Assembly: GCA_025716855.1 (NCBI GenBank)
Contig: JAIXMQ010000006.1
Location: 124,001 to 188,000 of the forward strand
Length of the DNA: 64,000 nucleotides
Direction of reading: 5' to 3'
From: Pilaira anomala
Lineage: Eukaryota > Mucoromycota > Mucoromycetes > Mucorales > Mucoraceae
Shown: piece after piece, positions 33,451-43,917 of the stretch
Position numbering within the stretch: the stretch's first letter is position 1
Layout of the letters: each line of letters begins with the position of its first letter
Program-made: the position numbers and the translations under genes
The notes under the pieces: generated by a model
Told to the model about the DNA's origin: nothing
Database searches by the model: none
The model's input: only the letters and a program-made list of their open reading frames with translations

Positions 33451-36430
33451 GTACTCTCTTACAATCATGGTGTGAAGATCGCGATCTCTCTATTTTAAAT
33501 GCTACTTTAGCTTATGGTGAAGCCACCTTTACTCGAATGATGAATAATCGAAAACAGCAAAGTATAATTGATTTGTTTATTACTAATAATTTAAGTGTAC
33601 TACAGAACCCTTCAATGTTCGTCAATCAAGACTTAACCCTTGGTTCTGACCATTGTATCCTGTCACTTACTTTCGACCTAAATATTGATAATACTCCTCA
33701 AGTTATAACTGATGCTGTACCTCCTCGTCGTGTCTGGAATCTATCACGATTGCAAGAACAAAAAACTAAAGAATTATATGTAACTACTTTTTCTAATAAC
33801 ACAACAAATGTAATTACTACTTTAGATAGTACCTTAGAAGATAGTAAGAATCGTCATACACGTTCCTCCAAACCTGATTTTGATGCTTTGAATGACTCTC
33901 TTTGCTCTTCAATTTATTCTGCATTGGATACTGCTATTGGAAAAAAAAACTAAGGCCTAAAGAATGGAATAAGTACTGGACTCCTGCTTTACAAACTGCT
34001 GCTGATATCCGAAATACTTGCTACCGTCGCTGGCGTAACTCAAGAGGTATAGACAAGATAACTCACTGGCTTGCATATGTCAAAGCAAAAAAACAATTTC
34101 GGTATGATGTTGTTGCTGCTAAACGACAGTCTTGGCGAGATTACTGTAACTCTTTAGATCAAGATATCAATAAGGCCGTGTCAATGATAAAAAACCAGAA
34201 GCGTAATCGTGAACGTACAGGTACATTTACCCATCCTGAAGGTCCTAATGCTGCTGCTACTGCAATGGTTACCCATCTTGAACAGGTATACAATGGTAAT
34301 TTACTTCCATCTCCTCGTCCTTCTTTTTTTTCTTTTAGCGAAACTGAACTACCTCATGCTATTTCTCATGACGATCCCGACGGTACATTTGATATTGAAG
34401 AAATAGAAGAGCTTATTAAAACACTTCCTCGTCGCAAAGCTCCCGGTGTTGACCATTTACGTGCTGAAATGCTAGTCCCGATAAAAAAACAGCTTGCTGT
34501 TATTTTATCAAAGTTCTTTGAATTGTGTTGGTGTTGGTCTTCGACTCCATTGCAATGGCGACATGCACAAGTATTTCCAATTTTCAAGAAAGGTGATCCC
34601 ACTCAAGCTTCCAATTATCGTCCGATCTCATTAACGTCTATTTTACGAAAGTTATTTGAAATGGTTATTAAATCGACTGTTGAAAAATACTCCCCTCGTA
34701 TTGACGTAGCCCAGGGTGGATTTAAAAGCCAGCACTCAGCTCTTGATCAAGCAGTTTGTCTACATGATTTAATTCAAGATTACTATAAGTCTCACCACGA
34801 ACGCTATCCGGTCGTAGCTTTTCTCGATATTGCTACTGCTTATGATTCTGTAGACCGTACAATTATTTGGAAAGCTATGAGTGATCATAATGCACCAGCA
34901 CCTTTACTAGGTTTATTAAAAAGTTTATTTGATAATGTTTCAATTTCTGTTTTAATAGGTAATGTTACATCTACTTCCTTTGCTCCGGTAACTGGTGTCT
35001 TACAAGGCTCTGTTTTAAGTCCAATGTTATATTCAATATACATTAATTCGTTACCTATTCTTCTACGGGTCCATGCCTCTCCTACCACCACTCGGGTTAA
35101 TGTTCCCTCTAACGTCAATAATAATTCTGAACTACTTCCTATTAATTCATTACTCTTCGCAGATGATGTTGCAATTTTAGGAACTTGTGATGAAGTCGAG
35201 CCATGTTACAAACTGCTACTGAACACGCTATGACTCTCGGCTACCGATGGAAACCTGAAAAATGCGCTGTTATTAATCATCCCAGCCCGATTTAATTCAG
35301 TTAACATACGTGAACCGCTCAGCCTATATGGTGTTGCTATTCCTCAAGTTGATTCCTTTACCTATCTTGGTGTACCATTTAACAAAAAAGGTATTGATAA
35401 CCATGCCCTGGCTACTCAACGTTCACAAGGTACTATGGCTGCTATGTCTACGCTTAACCGTATGGGTGCACATCGTTCCGGTTTCTCCACTTTTACTCAG
35501 TGCCAGACTTTACAAGATATTTACTAGACCTAAATTCGAATATGGTTTAGCTATATCTTCCATGCTCAAAAAAGATGTCTCCTTACTTGAAAAATTACAA
35601 GATCGTTGCCTACGTCTTATGGTTGGTGGCCACCCTACTTCTTCCACTGCAGTCCTGAAATTAATAACAGATATACCGTCAGTTAGCTGGCGAATGGATG
35701 TTTTAATTACAAAGTATTATATTCGTACTTTTTTTTTACCAGATGATTGTCTTTTGAAACTTTTACAAGTCCAATGTCCTCTCGGTCTCTCCTTCAATCC
35801 AGTCTGTCTCAAAATCGTCTGTTTTTGTCGCTTCCTCCTGAAGTTGAACTAATTCACCCTGCTGAATTACGAAAACTGCTAATCGTGGATCGTCAAAAAC
35901 TTCGAGATCAATATCTGCAAACTACTACTAAGGTACTAGATAAAGCCTGCCGGTCTCAACTACAAGTCGATCCAATTCTTTTTCTTCCTGCTACACGTAC
36001 CGATCGTAGTCGTCTCATTGCTGGCGCATGGGCTGGCTACCAGGTAAACCTGTAGAGTGTATCTGTGTTCGTGACCATACCTCTCGTCGTCATTTCTCAA
36101 CTGGTGGTTGTGTCGCAATTCCAAGTTCTGTCTTTGATAAATTGCCTCATCCACCACCGGGTGTAAATCTAATTGACAATGCTTTTAACATGCTTCCAAC
36201 TACTGCTTCCAAGTTTTGTGATTACTGGCCTTCCCTTCTAGAACTACTCTGGTACGTGGAATGTTGTGTCTCTCCATCTGGTTACACTTTAAAGAAGATC
36301 CTGAACCTGGTGCTAAATGGCGTAACTTGTGTCGTCGTAAAACCACCACAAAAACTGTTACTGAATAGACCTAAATGGCCTCATACTGCTTTCACTTCTC
36401 ACTATTACAATCAAAAATTTAGATGAGTCG
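33451..36430 (+). pseudogene. Non-LTR retrotransposon (LINE) ORF2: endonuclease end plus reverse transcriptase, frameshifted
   Basis: It begins inside the apurinic-type endonuclease domain (QSWCEDRDLSILNATLAYGE, then LGSDHCILSL, the conserved SDH of that fold). The frame then breaks at an A9 run near 33948. The reverse transcriptase runs 33950-35233: KTLPRRKAPGVDHLRAEML, FPIFKKGDPTQASNYRPISL, FLDIATAYDSVD, GVLQGSVLSPMLYSIYIN and the catalytic FADD in LLFADDVAIL. Further frame breaks follow near 35200, 35293 and 35480, with thumb and C-terminal parts in other frames (LEKLQDRCLRLMVGGHPT; a Cys/His cluster CICVRDHTSRRHF). The 5' part is missing. The family resembles LINEs reported from Mucorales; that assignment is inference. 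Confidence 0.88.
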
Positions 36431-36559
36431 TGTTCAGATGATAAATTGAATTCTTTTTAAGTTTCCCGCTCCTGACTTTCTCCTCAACCTTTTTTTATAC
36501 TTTTAGTCGCAGCTGCCTTATGCAGCTGAGTATATTTTTGTTTCATGGGAATGGAAGTC
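36431..36559 (+). other. Probable LINE 3' UTR with stem-loop
   Basis: Downstream of the ORF2 remnant there is a perfect 7-bp stem, CAGCTGC (36510-36516) and GCAGCTG (36522-36528), with a 5-nt loop CTTAT. LINE reverse transcriptases often recognise a 3' stem-loop, so this is a candidate recognition element. The function is inferred. Confidence 0.5.
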
Positions 36560-37050
36560 GGGGAAAAGAGTAGTAAAAAAAAAAGGTAGTAAAATCACGG
36601 ATGACTTTTATCCGGATTTATAAAAAGTATAACCAGGCACATCGTCACGTGAATAAGGTGTTTTATAAATTTTGCATGAAATACACCATTACATCAAATT
36701 TTTTTTTCACATGGTTTTTTTCTTATACGCCAGACAAACAGGAGTTTTTTTTTCATTATAAATCATCCTTTTTTTTTTATTTTGTTCTTTTCTTTCACTT
36801 TCTTCTTTTTATATATATTTCAAAATGAACCTTCCTTACCGCCCCATTTTTAATCTCTTCTTTTGCCACACTCCTTATCTAGAGAAGAGATTGTTCCAAG
36901 AAAAAAAAAAACCTGTGCATAAAACATGTTGTTATCAATGGTAAGTCTAATAATTTTATCAAAAAATAAATGATTCATTTTGTCTAATAAATCTCAAATA
37001 GAAAATTCATCCGTGATTTTACTACCTCATTTTTTACTACTCTTTTACCC
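36560..37050. mobile_element. 491-bp element with about 44-bp terminal inverted repeats
   Basis: The left end (36560-36604) opens GGGGAAAAGAGTAGT, then an A run, then GGTAGTAAAATCACGGATGA. The reverse complement of the right end (37008-37050) is the same but for the A-run interior (AAAAAATGA) and one T. The interior has T-rich sequence, TATA-like motifs and a short possible reading frame (MNLPYRPIFNLFFCH at 36824) followed by a plausible intron, but no transposase. No clear target duplication was found. It may be a MITE or a foldback element. Confidence 0.65.
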
Positions 37051-37133
37051 AGCACCATGCTATAAATGGAAAAATTAACCGACAGCATAACTTCCCTTTA
37101 TTTTTTATTCCTATCAATAAACCAAAATCTTTC

Positions 37134-37151
37134 AACTGAGCTAAGCGAGCA
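37134..37151 (-). repeat. 18-bp tRNA-Ile 5' fragment
   Basis: AACTGAGCTAAGCGAGCA here is identical to 32241-32258, the 5' end through the D-loop of the tRNA-Ile gene, in the same orientation. It stops abruptly in the D-loop. An 18-bp exact match is very unlikely by chance, so this is a truncated tRNA copy next to the element-rich sequence. Confidence 0.7.
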
Positions 37152-37423
37152 GGCTCTTTCACTTTTCCATCACTTTTTTTCCCTCCACGCCGGGTGATAA
37201 TTTACCTGCCCAACAAGAAGGTTAAAAAGAACAACAACTTTAGTATCAACATCGAACAAAAACTTTAATATAAGAAGCTTACCTCGTTAAGAAGACTCTA
37301 TTAAAGTTTCAGCAAGATCGAAAACGATTCGCACAACTTTTGAATTAATTAATTAATTAATTGATTCATAAGCAGAAAAAAAGAAAAATCGCCTACCAAA
37401 AATCTTCCAACCTGAACGCAGAA

Positions 37424-38433
37424 ATGACAGGATCGTTAGAGGATTCTCCTACCCCCCTCATGGACGTTGCCCAAATGCAATACATGCTATTAGGTCTTCA
37501 CCGACAAGTCCAAGAATATTCATCTGTTTTCTCGGAAATGATGGCTCTTAAGGACAAGCTCCATTCGATGGAACAACAGAACATTTCTCTCCAGTCGGAG
37601 AATGAAATTTTGAAAAAAAAGCCGCGACCCGCACAGCTTTTAAATTATAACTCCGACGACGGCATTCGCCCTTTGCCTGCAAAAATTGGTCTGAAAACTT
37701 CAAATGGTCATAACTCGCCCAATAATGGTCCTACGACCCCCAAACTTGGTGAAAAGGATCTCTCCATCTTTGGCTCTACTTGGGCAGACAAGACTGCTGC
37801 TTCTACCCCCAAGCGTTCCGCTGCTCCCACTTCCCATAAGAAGCGTGTCTCCGCCGCCAGAGCCTTTCAATCCCTTGAGTTCAAGGGTGAGCAAGGCTTT
37901 GCCTATGTCTACCTCGGTAGATCTCGTAAGATCACTCGATCTGAAGTTCGTTCTCGTCTCCGTCGCTCCGGTGTAGATACCGGTCGTATCTTGGATGTCT
38001 CTTTTCCTGCCTCTGGTGTCCTTGGTGTACTTATGCATGTTCAGTATGTGAAGGAATTCACTGCTACCATGAAGAAGGTTAGCGCCCAGGTGTTCGACAC
38101 CTTTGATCCGATCCTCTCGATCCTAAGAATCTGGCCGATCCCAAGTACGCAACCATGTCTGAAGACGGTCGTGCCCAACAAATGCACTCTTTGGTCTATG
38201 ACCGTGCTATCGATTCTCTCTCTTTCTTGCGTCCCCTCTTGGTTGGTCCCGTCGCTAGATCATTCTTACAACTCGGTTGGATTGATGAAGACGATTTAAC
38301 CCGTGCTATCTCTGCTGCTCGTTCGAGATTAGCTAAGGTTGATCCCCGAAAGGCCGCCTTCCACTTCAAGCTCGGTTCAGATTCATCTGAACCACTTGAC
38401 GTTGACTCCTCCGCTTCCGATATGGAACTCTAA
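37424..38433 (+). pseudogene. LINE ORF1-like protein, frameshifted
   Basis: The frame from ATG 37424 (MTGSLEDSPTPLMDVAQMQY) has a coiled-coil stretch with LHSMEQQNISLQSENEILKK, a basic Ser/Pro linker, and a compact domain (FAYVYLGRSRKITRSEVRSR, VSFPASGVLGVLMHVQYVKE). Near 38105-38115 the frame breaks; the matching continuation is DPKNLADPKYATMSEDGRAQ through SFLQLGWIDEDDL to the stop at 38433. A coiled coil plus a small RNA-binding-like domain, and the higher C-ending codon use shared with the ORF2 remnant, suggest ORF1 of the same LINE class. No ORF2 follows this copy. I infer the family from context. Confidence 0.55.
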
Positions 38434-38479
38434 TGAGTACTATATTCGAAAGCCAAAACTTAAACAGGTACAACCAAAC

Positions 38480-39932
38480 AGCAACGATTTCAAAGCATTA
38501 AAAGGTTGTCAGACTACATTAAACGTGAGACATATATATAATATATCACAACTGTTTGTGCAGGGCTTTCTAACATATTCTGATTAAAACAGAGTTCCCA
38601 CACAGATCACACGAACAAGTATTTTTGGGACAATGAGATCAAAAAGATATCGAAGCTTGCTTCTGAAGAATTATTGATCGAGGTAATTCCGTGGCTCGTC
38701 TATATATGTTTTGTTTTGTTTAATTTACATTTTTTTTTGTTGTCAATAGAAAAGACTGGAAATTGAAACGAAGAATACGGTTGTAACAGCCTTACGGCAC
38801 TTCAATGAAGGAGCAAGTGGCAGCAGCAGCAGCTCCAATACGGTAAGTATAACGGAAACATCGGTTTAAAAAGATTAGTATAAACCTTTTTATTATAACT
38901 TTTAAATAGATACCGTCAAAGAGAAAGGGTAAAGAAACTGATACGGTAAGTACTATTCAAAATTTGTACTTGTTCAAGGTTTTGCTGGTACACTATACTA
39001 ACACTCTTTAATATTTAGGCACCTACTTCAAAAAAACCAAACCATCAAGAGACCTTGACTGATATGTTCTCATCATACAAGAAAAAAATTGTACGTGATG
39101 CAGCCAACAATATGGAATTCAGTTTGGAAACAAACCTTTCTGAATTAGTGTAAGCTTCCTGATGATATCCTTATGGCGAAGCAAAAATATCGGAAGCCAA
39201 CCAAAATGTTGGTGTTTTAGCCAATGATTTGTTAAGACTAGCAGTAATGACGGCAAAAGCAGTAAATGAATCGAATATGTCTTCACTTCTCGCATTTCAA
39301 ATCCACGGTAAGGTTTTTCTATTGGATAATTTTATACTTGAGGTTTTAATATATTTGATTTATTAAAAGGCTATAATCTCAAGGTCTATGTCACTCAGAA
39401 AATGGCAAATAGCAATCTTTTTTATACCATGGTAGAATTGTTTGAGATCAAATTCCCTCAATCAATCCAGGAGCTAGATACCTTCACAAGCAGAAGAAAC
39501 TTGGAATCATTAATTTCTTTGTATAAGGTCATTTTGGGAGAACTGCTGTAACGGCAAAGACGCTGAAGATGAAAAGAAAGAATCCGAACCGGGTCTTGAT
39601 TTGTCAACAATTCAAACAATCAGGGATGGTGTTATAGATTCTATCCCGAAACTGGGAAAACATGATATCAATCTAAGAATAAGGTTGATCAGGTCGTATG
39701 ATAGAAAAATAGTTCTTGTCAATTTAAAAGTATGCGCATTTACCAATGAAATCTGTAGCAACGGAATCCAGACTAATAACAACCATGTAAGTAATTACAA
39801 GGTGATCTTTAGTCAGGAACCAGATATGTTGTTATCCAATCGGGTAGATAGGATCCACAATTATTTATGGTCAATTCGAAAGAGTAGAACGTACTTATTC
39901 AAAAGCAGAAGAGTTGGGTATAGATTTATTTA
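38480..39932 (+). pseudogene. Multi-exon pseudogene of unknown family (3' end duplicated in inverse at 32646)
   Basis: Exon-like blocks with good splice sites: about 38590-38680 (SSHTDHTNKYFWDNEIKKIS), about 38750-38841, 38911-38945, about 39020-39311, and 39369-39932. The last reads YNLKVYVTQKMANSNLFYTM and later STIQTIRDGVIDSIPKLGKH and NLKVCAFTNEICSNGIQTNN, ending GYRFI and TAA. In-frame stops occur after NLSELV (about 39150) and after VILGELL (about 39550), and the 5' part is shifted. I do not recognise the protein. Its terminal exon also exists as an inverted copy inside the second LTR. Confidence 0.5.
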
Positions 39933-39976
39933 AGCCCATCAAAAAGATGGTCCTTATTCAAACACAACTCATCAGG

Positions 39977-40090
39977 ATATTCAAGATATAAAAGATGATT
40001 ATTATTTTAGTTTAGAAGAGTTCTTTTCAGTTTTATTTTATCTAATAAATCAACCCTAAGTCTTTTCTCATTAATTACTGATTGTCCACA
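39977..40090 (-). mobile_element. LTR fragment (114 bp), inverted
   Basis: Reverse complement of the first part of the LTR (from TGTGGACAATCAG to CTTGAATAT). It abuts the pseudogene 3' end at exactly the same junction seen in the interrupted LTR copy (32645/32646). This is therefore one half of the same composite structure in opposite orientation, with the other LTR half missing. Confidence 0.8.
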
Positions 40091-40092
40091 AT

Positions 40093-40966
40093 TTATTTAT
40101 GTATATTTTTAGGTACATTTTTATTGTAATGGCTATGGTGGTGGTGGTGGTGGTGGTGGTGGTGGGTAAGGAGGGGGTAAGGGTAGGAAGGACGAAGTAA
40201 AACTTGGCTAATAGCGTCTTGCAGATTAATAAGAAACTGCTGTTGCATCTGGTCCTGTCTATGTTGCAACTGTTCAAGTCGACGTGTAATTTTGTTTAGC
40301 TCTTGCAACATGTTTTGGTTATCCGCCTTGATAACTGAGATATTATCTTCGATACTCCTCAGGGTTCTCTCCTCATTGTCTGCCAAAGTCTCTATATCCT
40401 TTAACACCAGTTGCTGATTTAATCTACGTCTATCATAATCTGGTATACTTGATGATCTTGGCAGCTGATTCTTTCTCACCAGGAGAAACAACATTTCTTT
40501 CCCAGGTGAGACCATTCGCAAATTTTGGTAAATGATCCAACGGGCCATTCGATGCGCGCAAGGTTTTTGCAGTACTTGTGTATTACGAGTGTCAACTGTA
40601 TTATTTTCATCAGACACTTCTTTTCCTTTTACTCTTGGCTTATCAAGTGTGTAACATCCTTCATCTAAAATTTTATATGTACATATAAAAAAAAGTCAAA
40701 AAACTTATTTGGTCTATTAAATTCTCGTCGATCAACTTTACCAATTTTGCATAATCTAACTCTTTGTCAGCTAGTGGTACAGGTTCACCTGAACGACTCC
40801 TACCTTTTTTCTCTTTTCCAGTTGCTGAAAGAGCAATTTTTGAGCGATATGGCTGTATCCCGCTTTTTGTAACTTTTCTCGCACCATCTGCTTGATTTAC
40901 CATTTCTACAATTTTTTTCCATGCTTCCGTACGTGTTTTACCTGTAAGTTTGTGGGAAGTGGTGAT
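40093..40966 (-). CDS. Hypothetical protein, SANT-like N-terminus, coiled coil and poly-His C-terminus
   Basis: Two exons in phase: 40966 (or ATG 40903) down to 40705, and 40664-40093. The first exon reads TGKTRTEAWKKIVEMVNQAD and SGEPVPLADKELDYAKLVKL, which looks like part of a Myb/SANT-like helical domain as found in transposon-associated proteins. The second exon has NEGCYTLDKPRVKGKE, a Leu/Gln heptad-like coiled coil (LADNEERTLRSIEDNISVIK; ITRRLEQLQHRQDQMQQQ), and a run of ten His from a GTG repeat. An upstream stretch (LLYLLC before a TAG at about 40968) hints that the 5' end is lost or spliced. It sits at the border of the retroelement block; function unknown. Confidence 0.5.
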
Positions 40967-41319
40967 CTAGCATAGTAAATAAAGCAGCACTGTGTTACAT
41001 CCAGACACTAAGATTTAATATAAAATAAAATAGAAAATGAATAAAATCACAATAATAACAATAAAAAGTTAAAGAGGTGGTTTCCCACACTAAACACTAA
41101 TAAACATTAAAATGATAAAGATACTGGGTTCTCACACTAAACTAATGAGAAACATATAAATCTTAATAACATGCTGATATCTTTCTATTATGATATCACA
41201 TATCAATAGCTTGTTAGTCTGTAAAATAAAAAATAGTTATTACCATTGTGAGGAGTTGATTTAATAGATCAAAAAGAAACTTACAATATTAAATTAGAAC
41301 AGTACGAAATTTAGAGGCA

Positions 41320-41351
<32 letters not shown>

Positions 41352-41730
41352 ACAACCATCTAAATAATACAAAAAAAAAGATACACTATCAAGAGTTCTG
41401 CATATAGTTTGAACAGGTGTATTTCTGATTTCTGAAATTTTTTCCTGCGGGGTTAAAAAGTGTAGGGGAGAAACCTAGGTGTACACAATGTAAAAAACCT
41501 ATAAACTTCGTTTTATTAGGTATGGACCCTTCATTTACAGTGTTGTGTATAAAAAAATTACGCATTAATTTTTTAGGATGTTCTTTAATATATGATTATA
41601 TATAAAAAAGAATAGAGTGGTTTACAAGGACACAGTTGTATATTGATTTGTAATCATGTTATACTTTACACACACTTTGGAGGATAAAAAAATTGACATA
41701 CCACAAATACATCTGTCTAACTACTCTCTT

Positions 41731-41785
<55 letters not shown>

Positions 41786-41797
41786 GGTACATTCGTT
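40967..41797. other. Intergenic region with long T tracts
   Basis: AT-rich. Contains T runs near 41323-41350 and a T run of about 50 nt (about 41733-41782) ending TTACAGG directly before the duplicated promoter. No gene was recognised. Confidence 0.5.
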
Positions 41798-41932
41798 GTA
41801 ACCAATAAGAAAAGCGAGGCCGCGTATCAATTCGTCACATTGTTCAGGTTCCGATTATCGTTACATTTATAAAAATGCCACTTCATCAATGTTGATTTCT
41901 TTTTTTTTTAAAACCTGTTAAACTTTCTTAAA
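41798..41932 (+). promoter_or_regulatory. Promoter of small Cys-rich gene, copy A
   Basis: Contains GTAACCAATAAGAAAAGCGA (CCAAT box), then GGCCGCGTA, CAATTCGTCAC, TTGTTCAGGTTCCGATTAT and a TATA-like ACATTTATAAA about 65 bp before the ATG. The same order with few changes occurs at 46598-46741 in front of the paralogue, so these elements are retained across the duplication. Confidence 0.65.
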
Positions 41933-42151
41933 ATGTGTGCACGTACTGTTTGTAATAAGTGTAAGAGACCTACTTGGGCTGGTAGGTATCAAATTTAACA
42001 CAAATAGATATTTAGCGTACGTAAATCTAATAATTAATAAATAGGATGTGGTCAACATATTGAACAAGCTTTAGCTGGTGTGCCTGAAAAAGATAGATGT
42101 CAATGTCCTGGTCTCTTTACTCGTCTTAAATCCTGGGTTAAATCTAAATAA
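41933..42151 (+). CDS. Small conserved Cys-rich protein, copy A
   Basis: A 51-aa protein from exons 41933-41981 and 42045-42151. It reads MCARTVCNKCKRPTWAGCGQ, followed by HIEQALAGVPEKDRCQCPGL. The Cys pattern C-x4-C-x2-C-x8-C...C-x-C and the GCGxHIExAL.GVP core belong to a tiny protein family found widely in fungi (function unassigned as far as I know). The Cys residues probably bind a metal. Copy B at 46742 shares intron position and promoter. Confidence 0.8.
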
Positions 42152-42419
42152 ATTCATCCATTGCTTTAATCACAATCCAACTTAAATAAACACTATACCG
42201 CTTACAAAAAAAAAAAAAAAACAAAACAAAATCTATTTAGATAGTCTTTCGCTTATTACAGCATATGAATCTACGAACACCTTCAGAGGACATTAGAGAA
42301 ACGCCTCCATTTTATTCAATTACTTCTTCCTTCTTCTTCTTTTTTTTCCTTTTTTTTTTATTAATACTCTAATTTTTATAAGTGAACGATAGTTAAATCT
42401 AGAAGATTTAATAAAAAAA
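42152..42419. other. Intergenic sequence
   Basis: 268 bp downstream of copy A, with A and T runs; nothing recognised. Confidence 0.45.
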
Positions 42420-42600
42420 AACTTGCTAACTCTGATGGAATTGATAGTGGTGTATTTGACTGTGAAATTAGGTGCGATTCACCTAACCTAATCGAACAAC
42501 TTGGGTTTAGAAAAGTTAACATTGGCGCCATAGCCAAGATGATGCGTCCAACTACTTATAAACATGATGGATATTATGCTTTTGCTTCAAAACATTGACT
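42420..42600 (+). pseudogene. Coding fragment of unknown family
   Basis: An open stretch without start codon reads LANSDGIDSGVFDCEIRCDS, then PNLIEQLGFRKVNIGAIAKM and KHDGYYAFASKH before TGA at 42596-42598. Composition is protein-like and the end looks genuine. It may be a last exon or a gene fragment trapped in the duplicated region. No family is assigned. Confidence 0.4.
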
Positions 42601-42734
42601 CTGTCTCAAGTAGAGAAGTCTCCTGTCTGAGGTTTGTGAGTCTGTGGGTGTATCAAACATTAGTGCCTCCTGCTGAAGTTTGCTTTTAATCAGCCTACTT
42701 GAGGGTGACTATCTGACTGCTGCTATTGAAAAAC

Positions 42735-42945
42735 ACAGATGAAGCGGAAGATTCCTATGCCTCCGCACCGATCAGACGGGAATCACCTTGCTCATCAATC
42801 ACCTCTACAAGATCTGTGATTGACTCGGTTGGAGGCAACCATGATGTACATTAGATCCAAAATAAATCAAACAAAAAATGAAATTGAAAATAAAAATGAA
42901 AATAACTTTACTGATGTTTCAATTATAATATAGATCAAAGAAATT
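42735..42945 (+). pseudogene. Degenerate copy of the 3' end of the 43918-46351 gene
   Basis: Compared with 46100-46345, it shares blocks such as TGACTCGGTTGGAGG, then ACTGATGTTTCAATTATAATAT and the last-exon region AAAGAAATTATT (KEII). Several frame-changing differences lie between. It is a relic of a tandem duplication that also produced the two small Cys-rich genes. Confidence 0.65.
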
Positions 42946-43917
42946 ATTTCAATAAAATTATGACACGAATGTGTTCCTTAATGATTTTCCTTTTCTCATA
43001 AAATAACGTGGCCATCTTCAAATCTATAAAATATAATAGACTGTTGTCTTGATTTAGATGGTACCATGAAAATAAAGCGAAGTCATATTTTTGTTTGTTT
43101 TTTTTAAAAAAGGATCGTGTTGTTTCCAATAATATCAAAGGTGTTTATAATAAATGCACGAGTGACTAGTTATTTATCTTTATTTTTTAAGCTTTTTGCA
43201 TGATTTAATTTTAAATGAGCGAACGGGTTTTTAGGTAACATATGAATCTTTTCATGCTGAATCACTTTACATTCAACTCAAGCGTACATAAAGTAAATAT
43301 TAAAGCAGTGTCTTCAAAATGTTTTATTTTAAACATTTAATACTCTATTAAATTCGTCTTTTTTTTTTCCTTAAAACAAAAGTGGTTATTGACATAAGTA
43401 AAAACCCGCCAATATTGATCGGCTTGTGTTACTCAAAGCAGTTTCCATTTCTCCTATTTTAAAACTGTTGCCGTGACTAGAATGAGTCTGCAATTTTTTT
43501 CCCTCTCAATTACAAATTAAAGAGAGAGTGTGTATGACAGAGAATTGCCTATTTATTGATTTCATGTCTATAGACATCACTGTTGTACGTCAAAACTTTT
43601 TAAAATGGTATAAGAATACAACACTGGCATATTGATTTGACAAGTAAAAAAAAAAAAAAAAAAAATGCAATATGGTATGTTAGTATTTATACGTATAGTT
43701 GCCTTTTCCCTTAAAAAAAAACAGTAATCTTTTCACATATTTTAAAGAGAATACCTAATTTAAATGTATATAAAAAGACATTTATCGGATAACAAAATAA
43801 GTTTGAATAATTATAAATGGTGAGGTAAATAGAAATTTTTGGCGTAGTTTTTTTCCCAGGCAGCTATTTTTTTTATTTTTTTTTCTTGTTATCTTCTTTA
43901 ATTATATAACAGTTGCC
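42946..43917. other. Intergenic/upstream region
   Basis: About 970 bp, AT-rich, with an A run of about 19 nt near 43648 and T-rich sequence before the start codon at 43918. No further gene was recognised. Confidence 0.5.
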
